Assembly: GCF_001442615.1 (NCBI RefSeq)
Contig: NZ_LMXN01000008.1
Coordinates: forward strand, 1 to 64,000
Origin: Algoriphagus resistens
GTDB taxonomy: Bacteria; Bacteroidota; Bacteroidia; Cytophagales; Cyclobacteriaceae
Direction: 5' to 3'
DNA length: 64,000 bases
The position numbers and the translations under genes are program-made. This document shows, piece by piece, positions 10,375-19,699 of this stretch (its first letter is position 1; the number at the start of each line of letters is the position of its first letter). The notes under the pieces are model-generated. The model was not told the DNA's origin. It searched no databases and saw only the letters and a list, made by a program, of their open reading frames with translations.

Positions 10375-10586
10375 CAATATATTGAAAGATAATGTTTTCA
10401 TGTGCCCTATTATTTCCATTGAGCTAAGTCAAAATATATAAACGGTTTATTGTAGGGCAGAAAATTTCTCTAGTTTAGCGCCTGAAATTCAAAAAGATTG
10501 AAACGGTCGATTGTACGCAGATGTGATTTCCAGTGCGCTAATTGACCATTTCATCTTTAGATCTAAAAAAACCTAACTATAAACTG

Positions 10587-12083
10587 ATGAATAAAAGTCT
10601 GTTATTGACGGGCGCAATGGCTCTGGGCTTTGCACTACCGTCGTTGGCACAGCAGCCTGCCCAGGTGAAGTACGCCAATACAATTACTGCCGGAGACCTC
10701 AAAGAACGTCTTACTTACCTGGCTTCAGATGAGATGAAGGGAAGAGACACCGGATCAGAGGAACAAAAAGTAGCTGCAAATTACCTTGCTGATTTTTACA
10801 AAAAAATCGGTTTGTCCGGACCAGTTGATGGAAGCTACCTTCAGCCGGTGGAACTGGTTAGTTCTTCTTTCGGGGAGGTTTCTTTGAAAGTCGGTAAAAA
10901 CAAACTGGAGAACAATAAAGATTTTGTTTTCATCGGGGACGCAGACATGAAGAAAGCAGCAAAGACCGATCTTGTTTTCCTTGGTTTAGTGTCCGAGGAA
11001 AACCTGGCTAGAGTTGACGTGAAAGGCAAATTGGTGGGTATCTGGGCTGTAGGCGTGAGATCAAATGACCTCTTGACCAAAGTATTGGATGCAGGTGCTG
11101 CCGGTATCGTCATTGTAAGTATGGAAGGCCAGGCAAACTTTGACCGTATTGCCGGTCGCTACCAAAGTCTAGCGGGCAAAGGTAGAGTCGGGTTTGCAAA
11201 GCCAACAGAACAAAAGCCAGTGTTCATGGTGAGCTCTGATAAAATGGCTGAACTATTCGACACGCCTGTTGAAGAACTAAAAGAAGCTGCAAAAGCCAAT
11301 CCTGAGTCTATTAAATCTCAAAAAGTTACTTACCAGGTCGAAAAGGATGTTAAGGAAATTGAAAGCTCAAACGTAATGGGCTATCTAGAAGGATCTGATA
11401 AGAAAGATGAGCTAGTGGTGATCTCATCCCACTACGACCATGTAGGGGTGAGCAGTACGGGTGAAGTGTTCAATGGTGCTGATGATGATGGATCAGGGAC
11501 TGTCTCGGTCACCGAAATCGCCGAAGCTTTTGCAGCAGCGGCAAAAGACGGTATCAAACCAAGAAGATCCATCCTTTTTCTAAATGTTACAGGTGAGGAA
11601 AAAGGACTTTTGGGATCTGAATATTACTCTGATCATCCTATTTTCCCATTGGAGAATACAGTTGTGAATTTCAACATCGACATGGTGGGAAGGATTGACT
11701 ACGAGTATCAGGATGCTGAAAACACAGATTTCGTCTATGTGATCGGTTCAGAGATGCTATCCACAGATTTGAAAAAAATCCTGGAATACAATAACATCAC
11801 CTATTCTGATCTAATCCTGGATTACAGGTATGACGCTGAGGACGATCCAAACAGATTCTATTACAGATCAGATCATTACAACTTTGCAAAGCATAATATC
11901 CCGGTAGCGTTCTTTTTCAACGGGGTGCACGATGATTATCACCAGGTGACCGATACAGTGGACAAAATCGAATTTCCGCTGATGGAGAAAAGAGCCAGAC
12001 TGATTTTCTATACCGCCTGGGACGTGGCAAACAGAGACAAAAGACTTCCTGTTGACGGAACCAACACGAGAACAGAAAAATAA
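10587..12083 (+). CDS. Exported M28 family metallopeptidase with PA domain
   Basis: A 498-residue secreted or periplasmic aminopeptidase-like zinc enzyme. A signal peptide precedes SLAQQ, so I start at the ATG at 10587 rather than the longer frame from 10542. Order: signal peptide, N-terminal cap (LASDEMKGRDTGSEEQ), a protease-associated domain (about residues 110-240), then the M28 catalytic domain. Its metal and catalytic residues appear in SSHYDHVG, NGADDDGSG, TGEEKGLLGSEYY, DMVGRID and the late DDYHQVTDT. The substrate is unknown. A terminator follows the stop. Confidence 0.92.
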   Translation: MNKSLLLTGAMALGFALPSLAQQPAQVKYANTITAGDLKERLTYLASDEMKGRDTGSEEQKVAANYLADFYKKIGLSGPVDGSYLQPVELVSSSFGEVSLKVGKNKLENNKDFVFIGDADMKKAAKTDLVFLGLVSEENLARVDVKGKLVGIWAVGVRSNDLLTKVLDAGAAGIVIVSMEGQANFDRIAGRYQSLAGKGRVGFAKPTEQKPVFMVSSDKMAELFDTPVEELKEAAKANPESIKSQKVTYQVEKDVKEIESSNVMGYLEGSDKKDELVVISSHYDHVGVSSTGEVFNGADDDGSGTVSVTEIAEAFAAAAKDGIKPRRSILFLNVTGEEKGLLGSEYYSDHPIFPLENTVVNFNIDMVGRIDYEYQDAENTDFVYVIGSEMLSTDLKKILEYNNITYSDLILDYRYDAEDDPNRFYYRSDHYNFAKHNIPVAFFFNGVHDDYHQVTDTVDKIEFPLMEKRARLIFYTAWDVANRDKRLPVDGTNTRTEK

Positions 12084-12105
12084 AGAGTTATACAGATTGA
12101 ATAGT

Positions 12106-12141
12106 AAAGGCTAATGGAGAAATCTGTTAGCCTTTTTCTTT
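12106..12141 (+). terminator. Intrinsic terminator of the M28 peptidase gene
   Basis: Arms AAAGGCTAA (12106-12114) and TTAGCCTTT (12127-12135) enclose a 12-base loop and run into TTCTTTT. Confidence 0.8.
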
Positions 12142-12213
12142 TCCAAAAAACGGCCAAGAAATACAAATTTTGAAATTCGTAGGATTTCCCCATCCTCAAA
12201 TTTCATAAAACGG

Positions 12214-12221
12214 TATCTTTG
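12214..12221 (+). promoter_or_regulatory. Candidate pyrD -7 promoter box
   Basis: TATCTTTG fits the Bacteroidota TAnnTTTG -7 consensus and is 26 bases before the pyrD start codon. Confidence 0.45.
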
Positions 12222-12247
12222 CATTCCAAACGCAATCCGAACTTCCA

Positions 12248-13288
12248 GTGTACAAATCGCTACTGAAACCTCTTTTCTTCCTAAAAAAGCCAGAAGAAGC
12301 CCACCACTTCACGGTAGCTCTCACCAGGCTAACATTTAATCTTCCACTAGTCGGCCCGATTGTAAAATCGATTTTCTCGGTGGAAAACAAAGGTTTAGAA
12401 CGGGAAGTTTTTGGTTTGAACTTCAAGAATCCTGTGGGTTTGGCAGCGGGATTTGACAAGGATGCCAAGGTAATTGATGAAATGGCAATGCTCGGTTTCG
12501 GCTTTATCGAAATAGGCACGCTGACCCCAAAACCCCAAGAAGGAAACCCAAAGCCACGGCTTTTCAGGCTTCCGCTAGACGAATCCCTGATCAACCGCAT
12601 GGGCTTCAATAACGGAGGAGTGCACGATGCCGTAGAGCGGTTGAAAAGGCGAAAATCAAACGTGCTCATCGGCGGAAATATTGGCAAAAACAAAGTCACA
12701 CCAAACGAAAATGCGGTGGACGATTACTTGATTTGCCTGGAAGCCCTACATGATCATGTGGATTATTTTGTAGTGAATGTAAGCTCTCCCAACACACCTA
12801 ATCTACGGGATCTGCAGGAAAAAGAGCCGCTGAAACATTTGCTCCAGGCCGTGAAAAATGCAAATGACCTTAAGGCAAAGCCTAAACCAATTCTTCTGAA
12901 AATCGCACCTGACTTGACAAATGGACAATTGGACGATATCATCGAGATCGTACAGGAAACAAAAATCGATGGTGTAATAGCGACCAACACCACAATAAAC
13001 CGTTCGCAATTGAGCACTTCGGCAGCAGAAATAGAAGCAATTGGAGCAGGTGGAGTAAGCGGAAAAGTATTGAGAAAAAGAAGTACAGATGTAATAAGGT
13101 ACCTGGCCGAAAAATCAAATAAAGCATTCCCAATCATCGGAGTGGGCGGAATATTTTCTGCAGAAGATGCTATAGAAAAACTCGAGGCTGGAGCCAGCCT
13201 GGTCCAAGTGTACTCGGGCATGATTTATGAGGGACCTGGGCTGATCAAAAAGATTAACCAAGGATTATTGACTCATTTTTCTAAGTAA
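12248..13288 (+). CDS. pyrD: Dihydroorotate dehydrogenase (quinone), class 2
   Basis: Membrane-associated FMN enzyme of de novo pyrimidine synthesis; oxidises dihydroorotate to orotate with quinone. The 346-residue product has the class 2 N-terminal helix region (residues 1-45, [14 protein letters not shown]). FMN/orotate motifs are [37 protein letters not shown] with the class 2 catalytic serine, and [12 protein letters not shown]. The start is GTG at 12248, in frame with the expected N-terminus and placed after the TATCTTTG box. ftsK follows after 53 bases. Confidence 0.95.
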   Translation: MYKSLLKPLFFLKKPEEAHHFTVALTRLTFNLPLVGPIVKSIFSVENKGLEREVFGLNFKNPVGLAAGFDKDAKVIDEMAMLGFGFIEIGTLTPKPQEGNPKPRLFRLPLDESLINRMGFNNGGVHDAVERLKRRKSNVLIGGNIGKNKVTPNENAVDDYLICLEALHDHVDYFVVNVSSPNTPNLRDLQEKEPLKHLLQAVKNANDLKAKPKPILLKIAPDLTNGQLDDIIEIVQETKIDGVIATNTTINRSQLSTSAAEIEAIGAGGVSGKVLRKRSTDVIRYLAEKSNKAFPIIGVGGIFSAEDAIEKLEAGASLVQVYSGMIYEGPGLIKKINQGLLTHFSK

Positions 13289-13341
13289 TTTGTCAATCTA
13301 AATTCATTAATCTTATCTTAAATCGGATTTGAATCGCATAC

Positions 13342-15840
13342 ATGGCCACCAATTCACCAAGGACCAATACTTTTAGAAAAAAAGGGGAACCAACCAAAAA
13401 GAAAGGCACAGGCATCAAAGCGCCAAGCTTTTCTTTTGGAAAGATAAATACTGCTAAGATCAGCCTGACACTTGGTATTTTGCTGATGTCAACGGCGGTT
13501 TTTCTATCCATTGCTTTTATCAGCTACCTTCTGAATGGCCCGGCAGATCAAAGTTTGGTCATGAATAATCCCAATGAGGCAATTCGCCAGACAGCCCGAG
13601 AATCAACCAATTGGCTCGGGTACTTCGGAGCACAGGCCAGTAACTGGCTGATTTATCGCTGGTTTGGAATAGCTGCTTTCCTGTTTCCTCCGTTTTTGTT
13701 TTTGCTAGGTTTCAAGTGGGCGTTTAAGATCTCTCTGGTTTCACTTGTACGATACACCACATTCGCACTTTTCTTTACATTCTGGCTAGGTTTGCTTACG
13801 GGGTATCTGGTAATTCTGATTCAGGGATATTCTTACTGGAGCTTTCTATCCGGCGGATTTGGCTATGAATTAGCCAAGCTCTCCGCAGATTTCTTAAGTT
13901 GGGGCACCTTTATATTGCTTGGTGGATCCATGCTCATTTTTGTGATATTCTTCTTTGATATTGACAAATTGGACTGGTTTAGCAGTAAAGCTACTGATCC
14001 CGATTCTGATTTGGACGAGGATGAGCTGGAAACCGTATCCGCAAGTCCAGTGAAAAATCCTTTCAAAGAGGATTATGAAATTGATGAGGACGAAGAAATT
14101 GAAGACGACGGTAGCTCATGGACTATCAAAGATGACGAACTGGGAGCTCCAATCGAATTGAAGTCTGAGTCTAATGCAAAACCAAAAAAAGAGGAAATTG
14201 CTTTCGATGTACCTCAACTAAATATCCTAGACCCACTAGTAGACCGGGGGGCAGAAAAGAAAATTGAGGAAAAAAACTTTTCGGTGGTAAAACCGGCCGG
14301 AGAAGAAAAAACCGCTGAGGAGGTGCAAAATCTAGATGCTTATGATCCTACATTGGATTTACCCCACTATAAATATCCCATTCTTGACCTTTTGAATGAG
14401 TACGATGTCCAGAAAGTTACGGTAAGCCGCCAGGAACTTGAGGACAATAAAAATAAGATCGTAGAGACACTTGAAAATTTCAAGATCGGAATTCAGGAGA
14501 TCAAAGCAACGATAGGCCCGACCGTAACGCTGTATGAAATCGTCCCTGAACCGGGTGTAAAGATTTCCAAAATCAAAAACCTGGAAGATGATATCGCCTT
14601 GAGTCTGGCAGCCTTGGGCATTCGTATTATTGCTCCAATTCCCGGAAAAGGCACAATAGGCATAGAAGTTCCAAACAAAAACAGAGAGTTGGTTCCGGCA
14701 CGGGCAGTTTTGGGCACCGAGAAGTTTATGCGCTCAGATAAGGATCTTCCGATTGCTTTAGGAAAAACTATTTCCAACGAGGTTTTTGTTGTTGATTTGG
14801 CAAAAATGCCCCACTTACTCATGGCGGGGGCAACCGGTCAGGGTAAGTCTGTAGGATTAAACATGATTTTGGCTTCGTTAATTTACAAGAAGCACCCATC
14901 TCAGTTGAAGTTTGTCCTAGTAGATCCAAAAAAGGTAGAATTAACACTTTTCAATAAGATAGAGCGGCATTTCTTAGCCAAACTCCCGGGAGCCGAAGAG
15001 GCTATTATCACTGACACCAAGAAAGTAATCTACACGCTTAACTCCCTTTGTATCGAGATGGACAATCGGTACAATTTGCTAAAAGATGCGGGTGCCAGGA
15101 ATTTAAAAGAATATAATGCGAAGTTCATCGCAAGAAAGCTTAACCCTGACAATGGCCATCGCTTTATGCCATACATCGTCTTGGTAATAGATGAATTGGC
15201 AGACCTGATGATGACCGCAGGTAAGGAAATAGAAGGACCTATTGCACGTCTGGCGCAACTTGCCAGGGCAATCGGGATCCACCTGGTAGTGGCTACGCAA
15301 AGACCTTCGGTCAACGTGATCACGGGTATCATCAAAGCGAATTTCCCAGCTCGGCTTTCCTTCCGGGTAACTTCCAAAATTGACAGTAGAACCATTCTCG
15401 ATTCAGGTGGTGCAGATCAATTAATCGGTATGGGTGATATGCTTTTATCCCATGGATCTGAAGTTACACGTATTCAGTGCGCATTCTTGGATACACCGGA
15501 GGTGGATTCTATTTGTGATTGGATCGGTGAGCAAAAAGGCTACTCAGACGCATATTTACTTCCTGAATTTGAGGGAGAAGATTCTGATAACTCTGTCGGT
15601 GATGTGGATTTCTCTGATTTGGACCCACTTTTCAATGACGCTGCCAGATTGTTGGTAATGCATCAGCAGGGAAGTACCTCTTTGATCCAGCGCAAGCTAA
15701 AACTAGGCTATAACAGAGCGGGCAGAATCATCGATCAACTGGAAGCGGCAGGCATTGTAGGGGCATTTGAAGGTTCAAAAGCGCGTGAAGTGCTTATTCA
15801 GGATGAAGCCAGTTTGGAACGGTTATTGGAGAGTTTGTAA
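13342..15840 (+). CDS. ftsK: DNA translocase FtsK/SpoIIIE
   Basis: Septum-anchored ATPase that pumps chromosome ends during division and activates dif recombination. The 832-residue product has a basic N-terminus, about four or five membrane helices (residues 45-210), an acidic linker (about 215-330), and an alpha/beta motor. Walker A is GATGQGKSV with K502; Walker B is VLVIDELADLM. A C-terminal gamma winged helix is visible from about 770 (GSTSLIQRKLKLGYNRAGRIIDQLE). The lolA-like gene begins 33 bases after the stop, an arrangement I infer to be cotranscribed. Confidence 0.96.
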   Translation: MATNSPRTNTFRKKGEPTKKKGTGIKAPSFSFGKINTAKISLTLGILLMSTAVFLSIAFISYLLNGPADQSLVMNNPNEAIRQTARESTNWLGYFGAQASNWLIYRWFGIAAFLFPPFLFLLGFKWAFKISLVSLVRYTTFALFFTFWLGLLTGYLVILIQGYSYWSFLSGGFGYELAKLSADFLSWGTFILLGGSMLIFVIFFFDIDKLDWFSSKATDPDSDLDEDELETVSASPVKNPFKEDYEIDEDEEIEDDGSSWTIKDDELGAPIELKSESNAKPKKEEIAFDVPQLNILDPLVDRGAEKKIEEKNFSVVKPAGEEKTAEEVQNLDAYDPTLDLPHYKYPILDLLNEYDVQKVTVSRQELEDNKNKIVETLENFKIGIQEIKATIGPTVTLYEIVPEPGVKISKIKNLEDDIALSLAALGIRIIAPIPGKGTIGIEVPNKNRELVPARAVLGTEKFMRSDKDLPIALGKTISNEVFVVDLAKMPHLLMAGATGQGKSVGLNMILASLIYKKHPSQLKFVLVDPKKVELTLFNKIERHFLAKLPGAEEAIITDTKKVIYTLNSLCIEMDNRYNLLKDAGARNLKEYNAKFIARKLNPDNGHRFMPYIVLVIDELADLMMTAGKEIEGPIARLAQLARAIGIHLVVATQRPSVNVITGIIKANFPARLSFRVTSKIDSRTILDSGGADQLIGMGDMLLSHGSEVTRIQCAFLDTPEVDSICDWIGEQKGYSDAYLLPEFEGEDSDNSVGDVDFSDLDPLFNDAARLLVMHQQGSTSLIQRKLKLGYNRAGRIIDQLEAAGIVGAFEGSKAREVLIQDEASLERLLESL

Positions 15841-15873
15841 AAGCTGTTCAACTAGTTCAAACAGCCCATTTCA

Positions 15874-16527
15874 ATGAAAAAAATCGCCTTAGTTTATACG
15901 CTTTTTCTTACCCTCTTATTCTCATTCGAAGCCTCGGCCCAAAAGGACCCCAAAGCAAAAACTGTTCTGGATGCCATGAGCCAAAAGTTCCAGAAAATGA
16001 ACGGCTTCACCGCAAATTTTGACTATACCTTCCAAGATGCTTCAGGCACAAGTGACCGTCATTCCGGTGAGATCTCAGTAAAAGGAGAGCAATACCGCCT
16101 CAAACTTCCGGATCAGGAAATTTACAATGATGGAAAGACTGTCTGGACTTTCATCCAGTCTGATAATTACAAAGAAGTCACCATAAACGATGCCTCCGAA
16201 ATGGAAGGGGAACTTACCCCTTCTAATATTTACAGGCTGTATGAAGCAGGATATAGCTATAAATTGCTTGCCGAAAAGCAATTTCAGGGCAAAGCAACTC
16301 AGGTGGTAGAACTGATCGCGGAAAAGAACAACGCCCCATTCGAGCAGGTAAAACTAATGATTGACAAGAGTAGCTCAGATTTGCTGGGATGGGAAATGTT
16401 TGACGGTCAGGGAGGTATATTTTCTTACACCTTCAAAAACCTAAAACCCGATGCAAACCTGCCTGCCTCCTATTTTGTGTTTGATGCCAAACAGTACCCG
16501 GGAATAGAGGTTATTGATTTAAGATAA
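15874..16527 (+). CDS. LolA-like outer-membrane lipoprotein carrier
   Basis: The 217-residue periplasmic protein has a signal peptide ending FEASAQ. The half-barrel fold of LolA/LolB is suggested by alternating strands: FTANFDYTFQD, HSGEISVKGEQYRLKLPDQEIYNDG (positions about 53-80) and TVWTFIQSDNYKEVTIND. It probably shuttles lipoproteins from the inner to the outer membrane. It sits directly behind ftsK, a common arrangement for lolA in many bacteria. Sequence similarity to E. coli LolA is expected to be low, so the symbol is left empty. Confidence 0.85.
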   Translation: MKKIALVYTLFLTLLFSFEASAQKDPKAKTVLDAMSQKFQKMNGFTANFDYTFQDASGTSDRHSGEISVKGEQYRLKLPDQEIYNDGKTVWTFIQSDNYKEVTINDASEMEGELTPSNIYRLYEAGYSYKLLAEKQFQGKATQVVELIAEKNNAPFEQVKLMIDKSSSDLLGWEMFDGQGGIFSYTFKNLKPDANLPASYFVFDAKQYPGIEVIDLR

Positions 16528-16570
16528 TCTCCTAGTTTGTTCTTATACTAGTAGTCCTAAAACTACATAG

Positions 16571-17773
16571 ATGAAGATTAAACTGCTTTATTATATTCTG
16601 CCTTTAGCTATTTTTTCTTGTCAGACTGGGCAAAATCAGACTGAAAAACACTCCGGGGATCTACCAAACTATACACTGGAGACACTCGACTCGGTGACTG
16701 TCAAAGATATCCTTGCACGGCTTTTTTTATTTCAAACGGCCGACCAGGACAATATCATCTTCAAGGATGGGGCATCTGGTAAAGTATTCGTTTTCGACAG
16801 GGAGGGGAATCCAATTGACCAATGGGAAAAAACCGGTGATGTCCCCGGTGCTATCTCCATGGCAAGCGGGAATTTAGCACTGGATAAAGCAGGAAATCTG
16901 GTGGTCTTGGACATCATGAATGGACTCAAAGTATTTAAGAAAAACGGTAGCGTAATACAAAATTTTGGTATTTACCAAAACCAAAGGAGTTTGGGAAGTG
17001 CTTTTTCGCATTTCAAATCATATCAAGTTATCGAAAAAGAGGGGAAGGAATACCTGCTTTATTCTCTTGACATAATCGAAGAGGCACCTGGCGAATACGG
17101 TCCAGAATATTTGAAAACAAGGAAGAACCTGATTCTTACAGATCTTGAAACGGAGGAAACTAAAACCTTCCTACCATTCCCCGATGGTTCCCAATTCCTG
17201 AATGGGAATGTATTTTTATTCAGTGATTTCAGACCTGTATTTACATACGACGGGGAATCTCAGCTGCTATACCTCATGTTTCAAAATGAGCCAATCCTAT
17301 ATACCTATGATTGGTCAGGTTATGGGCCAGTTTTAAAAGATAAGACAAACCTGGATCTTTCTGGATTTGTAGCTGGTGAAGGATTCGAAAAAGGAGCAGT
17401 GAGTTTCGGTAAAATTTCAGATTACAAAATCAATCCCGCTCCATCAACAGTGCTCAATCTGGAAAAATATGGGAAAGATTTATTGATAACCTATAAACCT
17501 ACTCCAGCTGACAAAGGTGACCTTTCCCTTTTAATGTCCGGCGAGGCTTCCAGGGAGTTGAGAGCGAGGCTATCTGAGGAAACAAAAAAAAGAACAGTAG
17601 TGCTGACTCCGAAGGGAGACATAATCCCCTTAAGCTTGCCAGAAATGAATCCATATGATTTCTCCATAATAGGAAATGATATCTGGTGGATAAAAAAGTA
17701 CGGGGGAGATGAAGAACAGGAAGACTTCACTGTCTATCGAAGTAGGCTGCTCAAAGAAGAAATTTCATTTTAG
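16571..17773 (+). CDS. Lipoprotein with 6-bladed beta-propeller features
   Basis: The 400-residue exported lipoprotein has a lipobox near FSCQTG, with Cys18 as the lipidation site. Blade-like repeats with DxxG turns are visible (VFVFDREGNPIDQW, LALDKAGNLVVLDIMNGLKVFKKNGS), as in the 6-bladed propeller and DUF4221-type lipoproteins that are abundant in Cyclobacteriaceae. Ligand and partners are unknown. It starts 43 bases after the LolA-like gene; a hairpin terminator follows. No catalytic residues can be named. Confidence 0.8.
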   Translation: MKIKLLYYILPLAIFSCQTGQNQTEKHSGDLPNYTLETLDSVTVKDILARLFLFQTADQDNIIFKDGASGKVFVFDREGNPIDQWEKTGDVPGAISMASGNLALDKAGNLVVLDIMNGLKVFKKNGSVIQNFGIYQNQRSLGSAFSHFKSYQVIEKEGKEYLLYSLDIIEEAPGEYGPEYLKTRKNLILTDLETEETKTFLPFPDGSQFLNGNVFLFSDFRPVFTYDGESQLLYLMFQNEPILYTYDWSGYGPVLKDKTNLDLSGFVAGEGFEKGAVSFGKISDYKINPAPSTVLNLEKYGKDLLITYKPTPADKGDLSLLMSGEASRELRARLSEETKKRTVVLTPKGDIIPLSLPEMNPYDFSIIGNDIWWIKKYGGDEEQEDFTVYRSRLLKEEISF

Positions 17774-17788
17774 AATGGTAAAAAATAA

Positions 17789-17818
17789 ATCCTGCTTCTG
17801 GAGAAGCAGGATAACTTT
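17789..17818. terminator. Hairpin terminator between converging genes
   Basis: Arms ATCCTGCTTC (17789-17798) and GAAGCAGGAT (17803-17812) enclose TGGA. It is preceded by an A-rich run and followed by AACTTTTG, and lies between two converging genes. Confidence 0.72.
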
Positions 17819-17844
17819 TGCCAATCAAAAACTATAAGTCTTTT

Positions 17845-18711
17845 TTAGGCGTTTATTAGTTTTTCAATATCAAACTTCTTCATTTTCATGAATGCTTGAA
17901 TTACGCGATCCGACCGATCCGGATCAGCTAGCAATTCATGGAGAATTTCAGGAACAATTTGCCAAGAAACACCAAATTTATCCTTCAACCAGCCGCACTG
18001 GCTTTCCTGGCCACCTTCTACTAACTTTTCCCAGAAATAATCAACCTGTGTCTGATCCCTGCATTCCACAACTAAGGAAAGTGCTTCGTTAAAATCGAAA
18101 TCGTGAACAACCACGCTGTCCATTACCGAGAACAATTTACCGCTGAGTTCAAACTGCGCATGGTTTATTGTACCATCCTGACCATTGGGATCGTCTGCTC
18201 TATACCTGGAAATCAGGCGAGTAGTGGAGTTGCCGAAGATGCTGCTGTAGAAATGGATAGCTTCCTCTGCTCTGCCAAAGTTAGCCCCAGAAAACATCAA
18301 GGCAGGTATGAATTTTTGGTTTGAATAATCTGGCCTGTCAATTGTCAGCTGCCAGGTAACCCCGAATTTATCCTGAACCCAGCCATACTTTTTACTCCAA
18401 GGATAAGAATCCAAAGGCATCAAAGCCCTTCCGTTTTCAATCAACTTATCCCATACAGTCTGAATTTCGGATTCATCCAGGATGGGGGTGTAAAAGGAAA
18501 TCGCCGGGGTAAATTTAAAATCCGGGCCGCCATTCAGGCACATAAATTTTTGACCGGCAGACTCAAAGGTTACCACCATTGGGTTCTCATCCACTATCAC
18601 CGAATCAGCAAACACGGCACAGTAAAATTCAGCTGCTTGCTTTGCATTGCCATCAAACCACAAACAGGGGTAAATCGGTGTGTTCAATAAGTTGACTGCC
18701 TGCTTATCCAT
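17845..18711 (-). CDS. VOC superfamily protein, PhnB-like tandem domains
   Basis: The 288-residue product contains two glyoxalase/bleomycin-resistance type (VOC) modules of the PhnB/3-demethylubiquinone-methyltransferase-like kind. Module one is about residues 8-130 (PCLWFDGNAKQAAEFY, PWSKKYGWVQDKFGVTWQ) and module two about 140-270 (ALMFSGANFGRAEEAIHFYSSIFGNS, CGWLKDKFGVSWQIVP). I start at the ATG at 18711 (MDKQAV), which overlaps the upstream stop by eight bases; the longer frame would run deep into that gene. It is the last gene of a three-gene unit. The substrate is unknown. Confidence 0.88.
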   Translation of the reverse strand: MDKQAVNLLNTPIYPCLWFDGNAKQAAEFYCAVFADSVIVDENPMVVTFESAGQKFMCLNGGPDFKFTPAISFYTPILDESEIQTVWDKLIENGRALMPLDSYPWSKKYGWVQDKFGVTWQLTIDRPDYSNQKFIPALMFSGANFGRAEEAIHFYSSIFGNSTTRLISRYRADDPNGQDGTINHAQFELSGKLFSVMDSVVVHDFDFNEALSLVVECRDQTQVDYFWEKLVEGGQESQCGWLKDKFGVSWQIVPEILHELLADPDRSDRVIQAFMKMKKFDIEKLINA

Positions 18712-19159
18712 TTTTTTCACAGATTTCTTTGAGTTTATCAAGTGCTTTTGGCCACATTCCATCAAACTGTTCTGAAAAATCTTCTGGAGAATCCAGATCA
18801 ACTTTCAGTAGGGTACCACTGTCTGTCTCTTCGAACGTATAATTTTCATGGGCTCCAACCCAATTTAAGGTAGCACTGTCAGGTGCCACTTCTCTCCCGT
18901 CCTTCCATTCACCTAAGTGCTCTATACTTACGAATTTGCCGGGATCATTTTTCTCAATCCGTCCATACATTCCTTCATTTTCATTTTCACTCACAAAAAT
19001 TATCCTGCTTCCCTCGTCCCAGTTTCCAATGAACGTAGAACCGGGCGAAAAGGCGTGGGTCCATTCTTTGTAAGTTTCTTTTGCAAGCATGAGCTCATGG
19101 ACTTTCGCAGGAGGACATGCTATTTGGATCTCGTAGTGTAATCTTTCTAGTTTAGCCAT
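18704..19159 (-). CDS. SRPBCC (START-like) domain protein
   Basis: The 151-residue protein has the SRPBCC/polyketide-cyclase-like fold: an initial strand (HYEIQIACPPAKVHELML), a Trp-containing helix (YKEWTHAFSPGSTF) and a C-terminal amphipathic helix (DGMWPKALDKLKEICEKNG). Such proteins bind hydrophobic ligands, but no ligand can be read here. It overlaps its upstream neighbour by eight bases and its downstream neighbour by eight bases, which supports a translationally coupled three-gene operon. Confidence 0.85.
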   Translation of the reverse strand: MAKLERLHYEIQIACPPAKVHELMLAKETYKEWTHAFSPGSTFIGNWDEGSRIIFVSENENEGMYGRIEKNDPGKFVSIEHLGEWKDGREVAPDSATLNWVGAHENYTFEETDSGTLLKVDLDSPEDFSEQFDGMWPKALDKLKEICEKNG

Positions 19160-19580
19160 GGGATTCTGTATAGGTTTTAAAGTTATCTAAAATTGCCTGC
19201 CAGCCATTTTCTTGCATTTCTAGGGAGTTGGCTGTCTCAGCATCAAATGTTTCCGCGATTTCTATTCCATCAGGCACTTTCTTAAAGGAAACTTCCACAT
19301 AGCGCCCATCATCCATGATGTAGGAGTAAAAAGAATACTTTTCCACTTCTTGATATACACCTTCAAAATCGAAACCCGTACTTCCATCTTTGGCTTCCAT
19401 TCTGGACGTAAAGCTTCCGCCAGGCTGAAGGTCATTTTCTGCTCTTGTGGTGTGCCAATCCGGTGAGGCATTGTTCCAGTTTACGATGTGCTTGGGATTA
19501 GTAAAGTAATCCCAGACAGTCTGCATAGGTGAATTTACTGTAGTTTGCACAGTAATTTTGGTTTTTTGAGTTGTAGTCAT
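19152..19580 (-). CDS. SRPBCC family protein, AHSA1-like
   Basis: The 142-residue protein resembles Aha1 C-terminal-domain-like (AHSA1) SRPBCC proteins. Features are TTVNSPMQTVWDYFTNPKHIVNWNNASPDWHT, here about residues 12-43, then GGSFTSRMEAKDG, FEGVYQEVEKYS and a final helix with GWQAILDNFKTY. I prefer the ATG at 19580 (MTTTQK) over the longer start at 19628. It is the first gene of the three-gene minus unit and is divergent from the GlxA-type regulator at 19700, which may control it. Confidence 0.85.
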   Translation of the reverse strand: MTTTQKTKITVQTTVNSPMQTVWDYFTNPKHIVNWNNASPDWHTTRAENDLQPGGSFTSRMEAKDGSTGFDFEGVYQEVEKYSFYSYIMDDGRYVEVSFKKVPDGIEIAETFDAETANSLEMQENGWQAILDNFKTYTESHG

Positions 19581-19699
19581 GGTAGTTAGTTTAGTTTCAA
19601 AAGTTAACTTAACAAATCTATCAAGCACAGTTTTGATACATCCTGTTCAATCCAGACAAATAATGGGCGAATTGCGACAGGAAACATTAAATTCAAGTT

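Noticed and set aside
10542..10586. N-terminal extension of the M28 peptidase
   Set aside because: The upstream residues would precede and hide the signal peptide that starts at 10587.
18712..18801. N-terminal extension of the VOC protein
   Set aside because: It would overlap the SRPBCC gene by about 100 bases and has no domain similarity; the ATG at 18711 fits the operon overlap.
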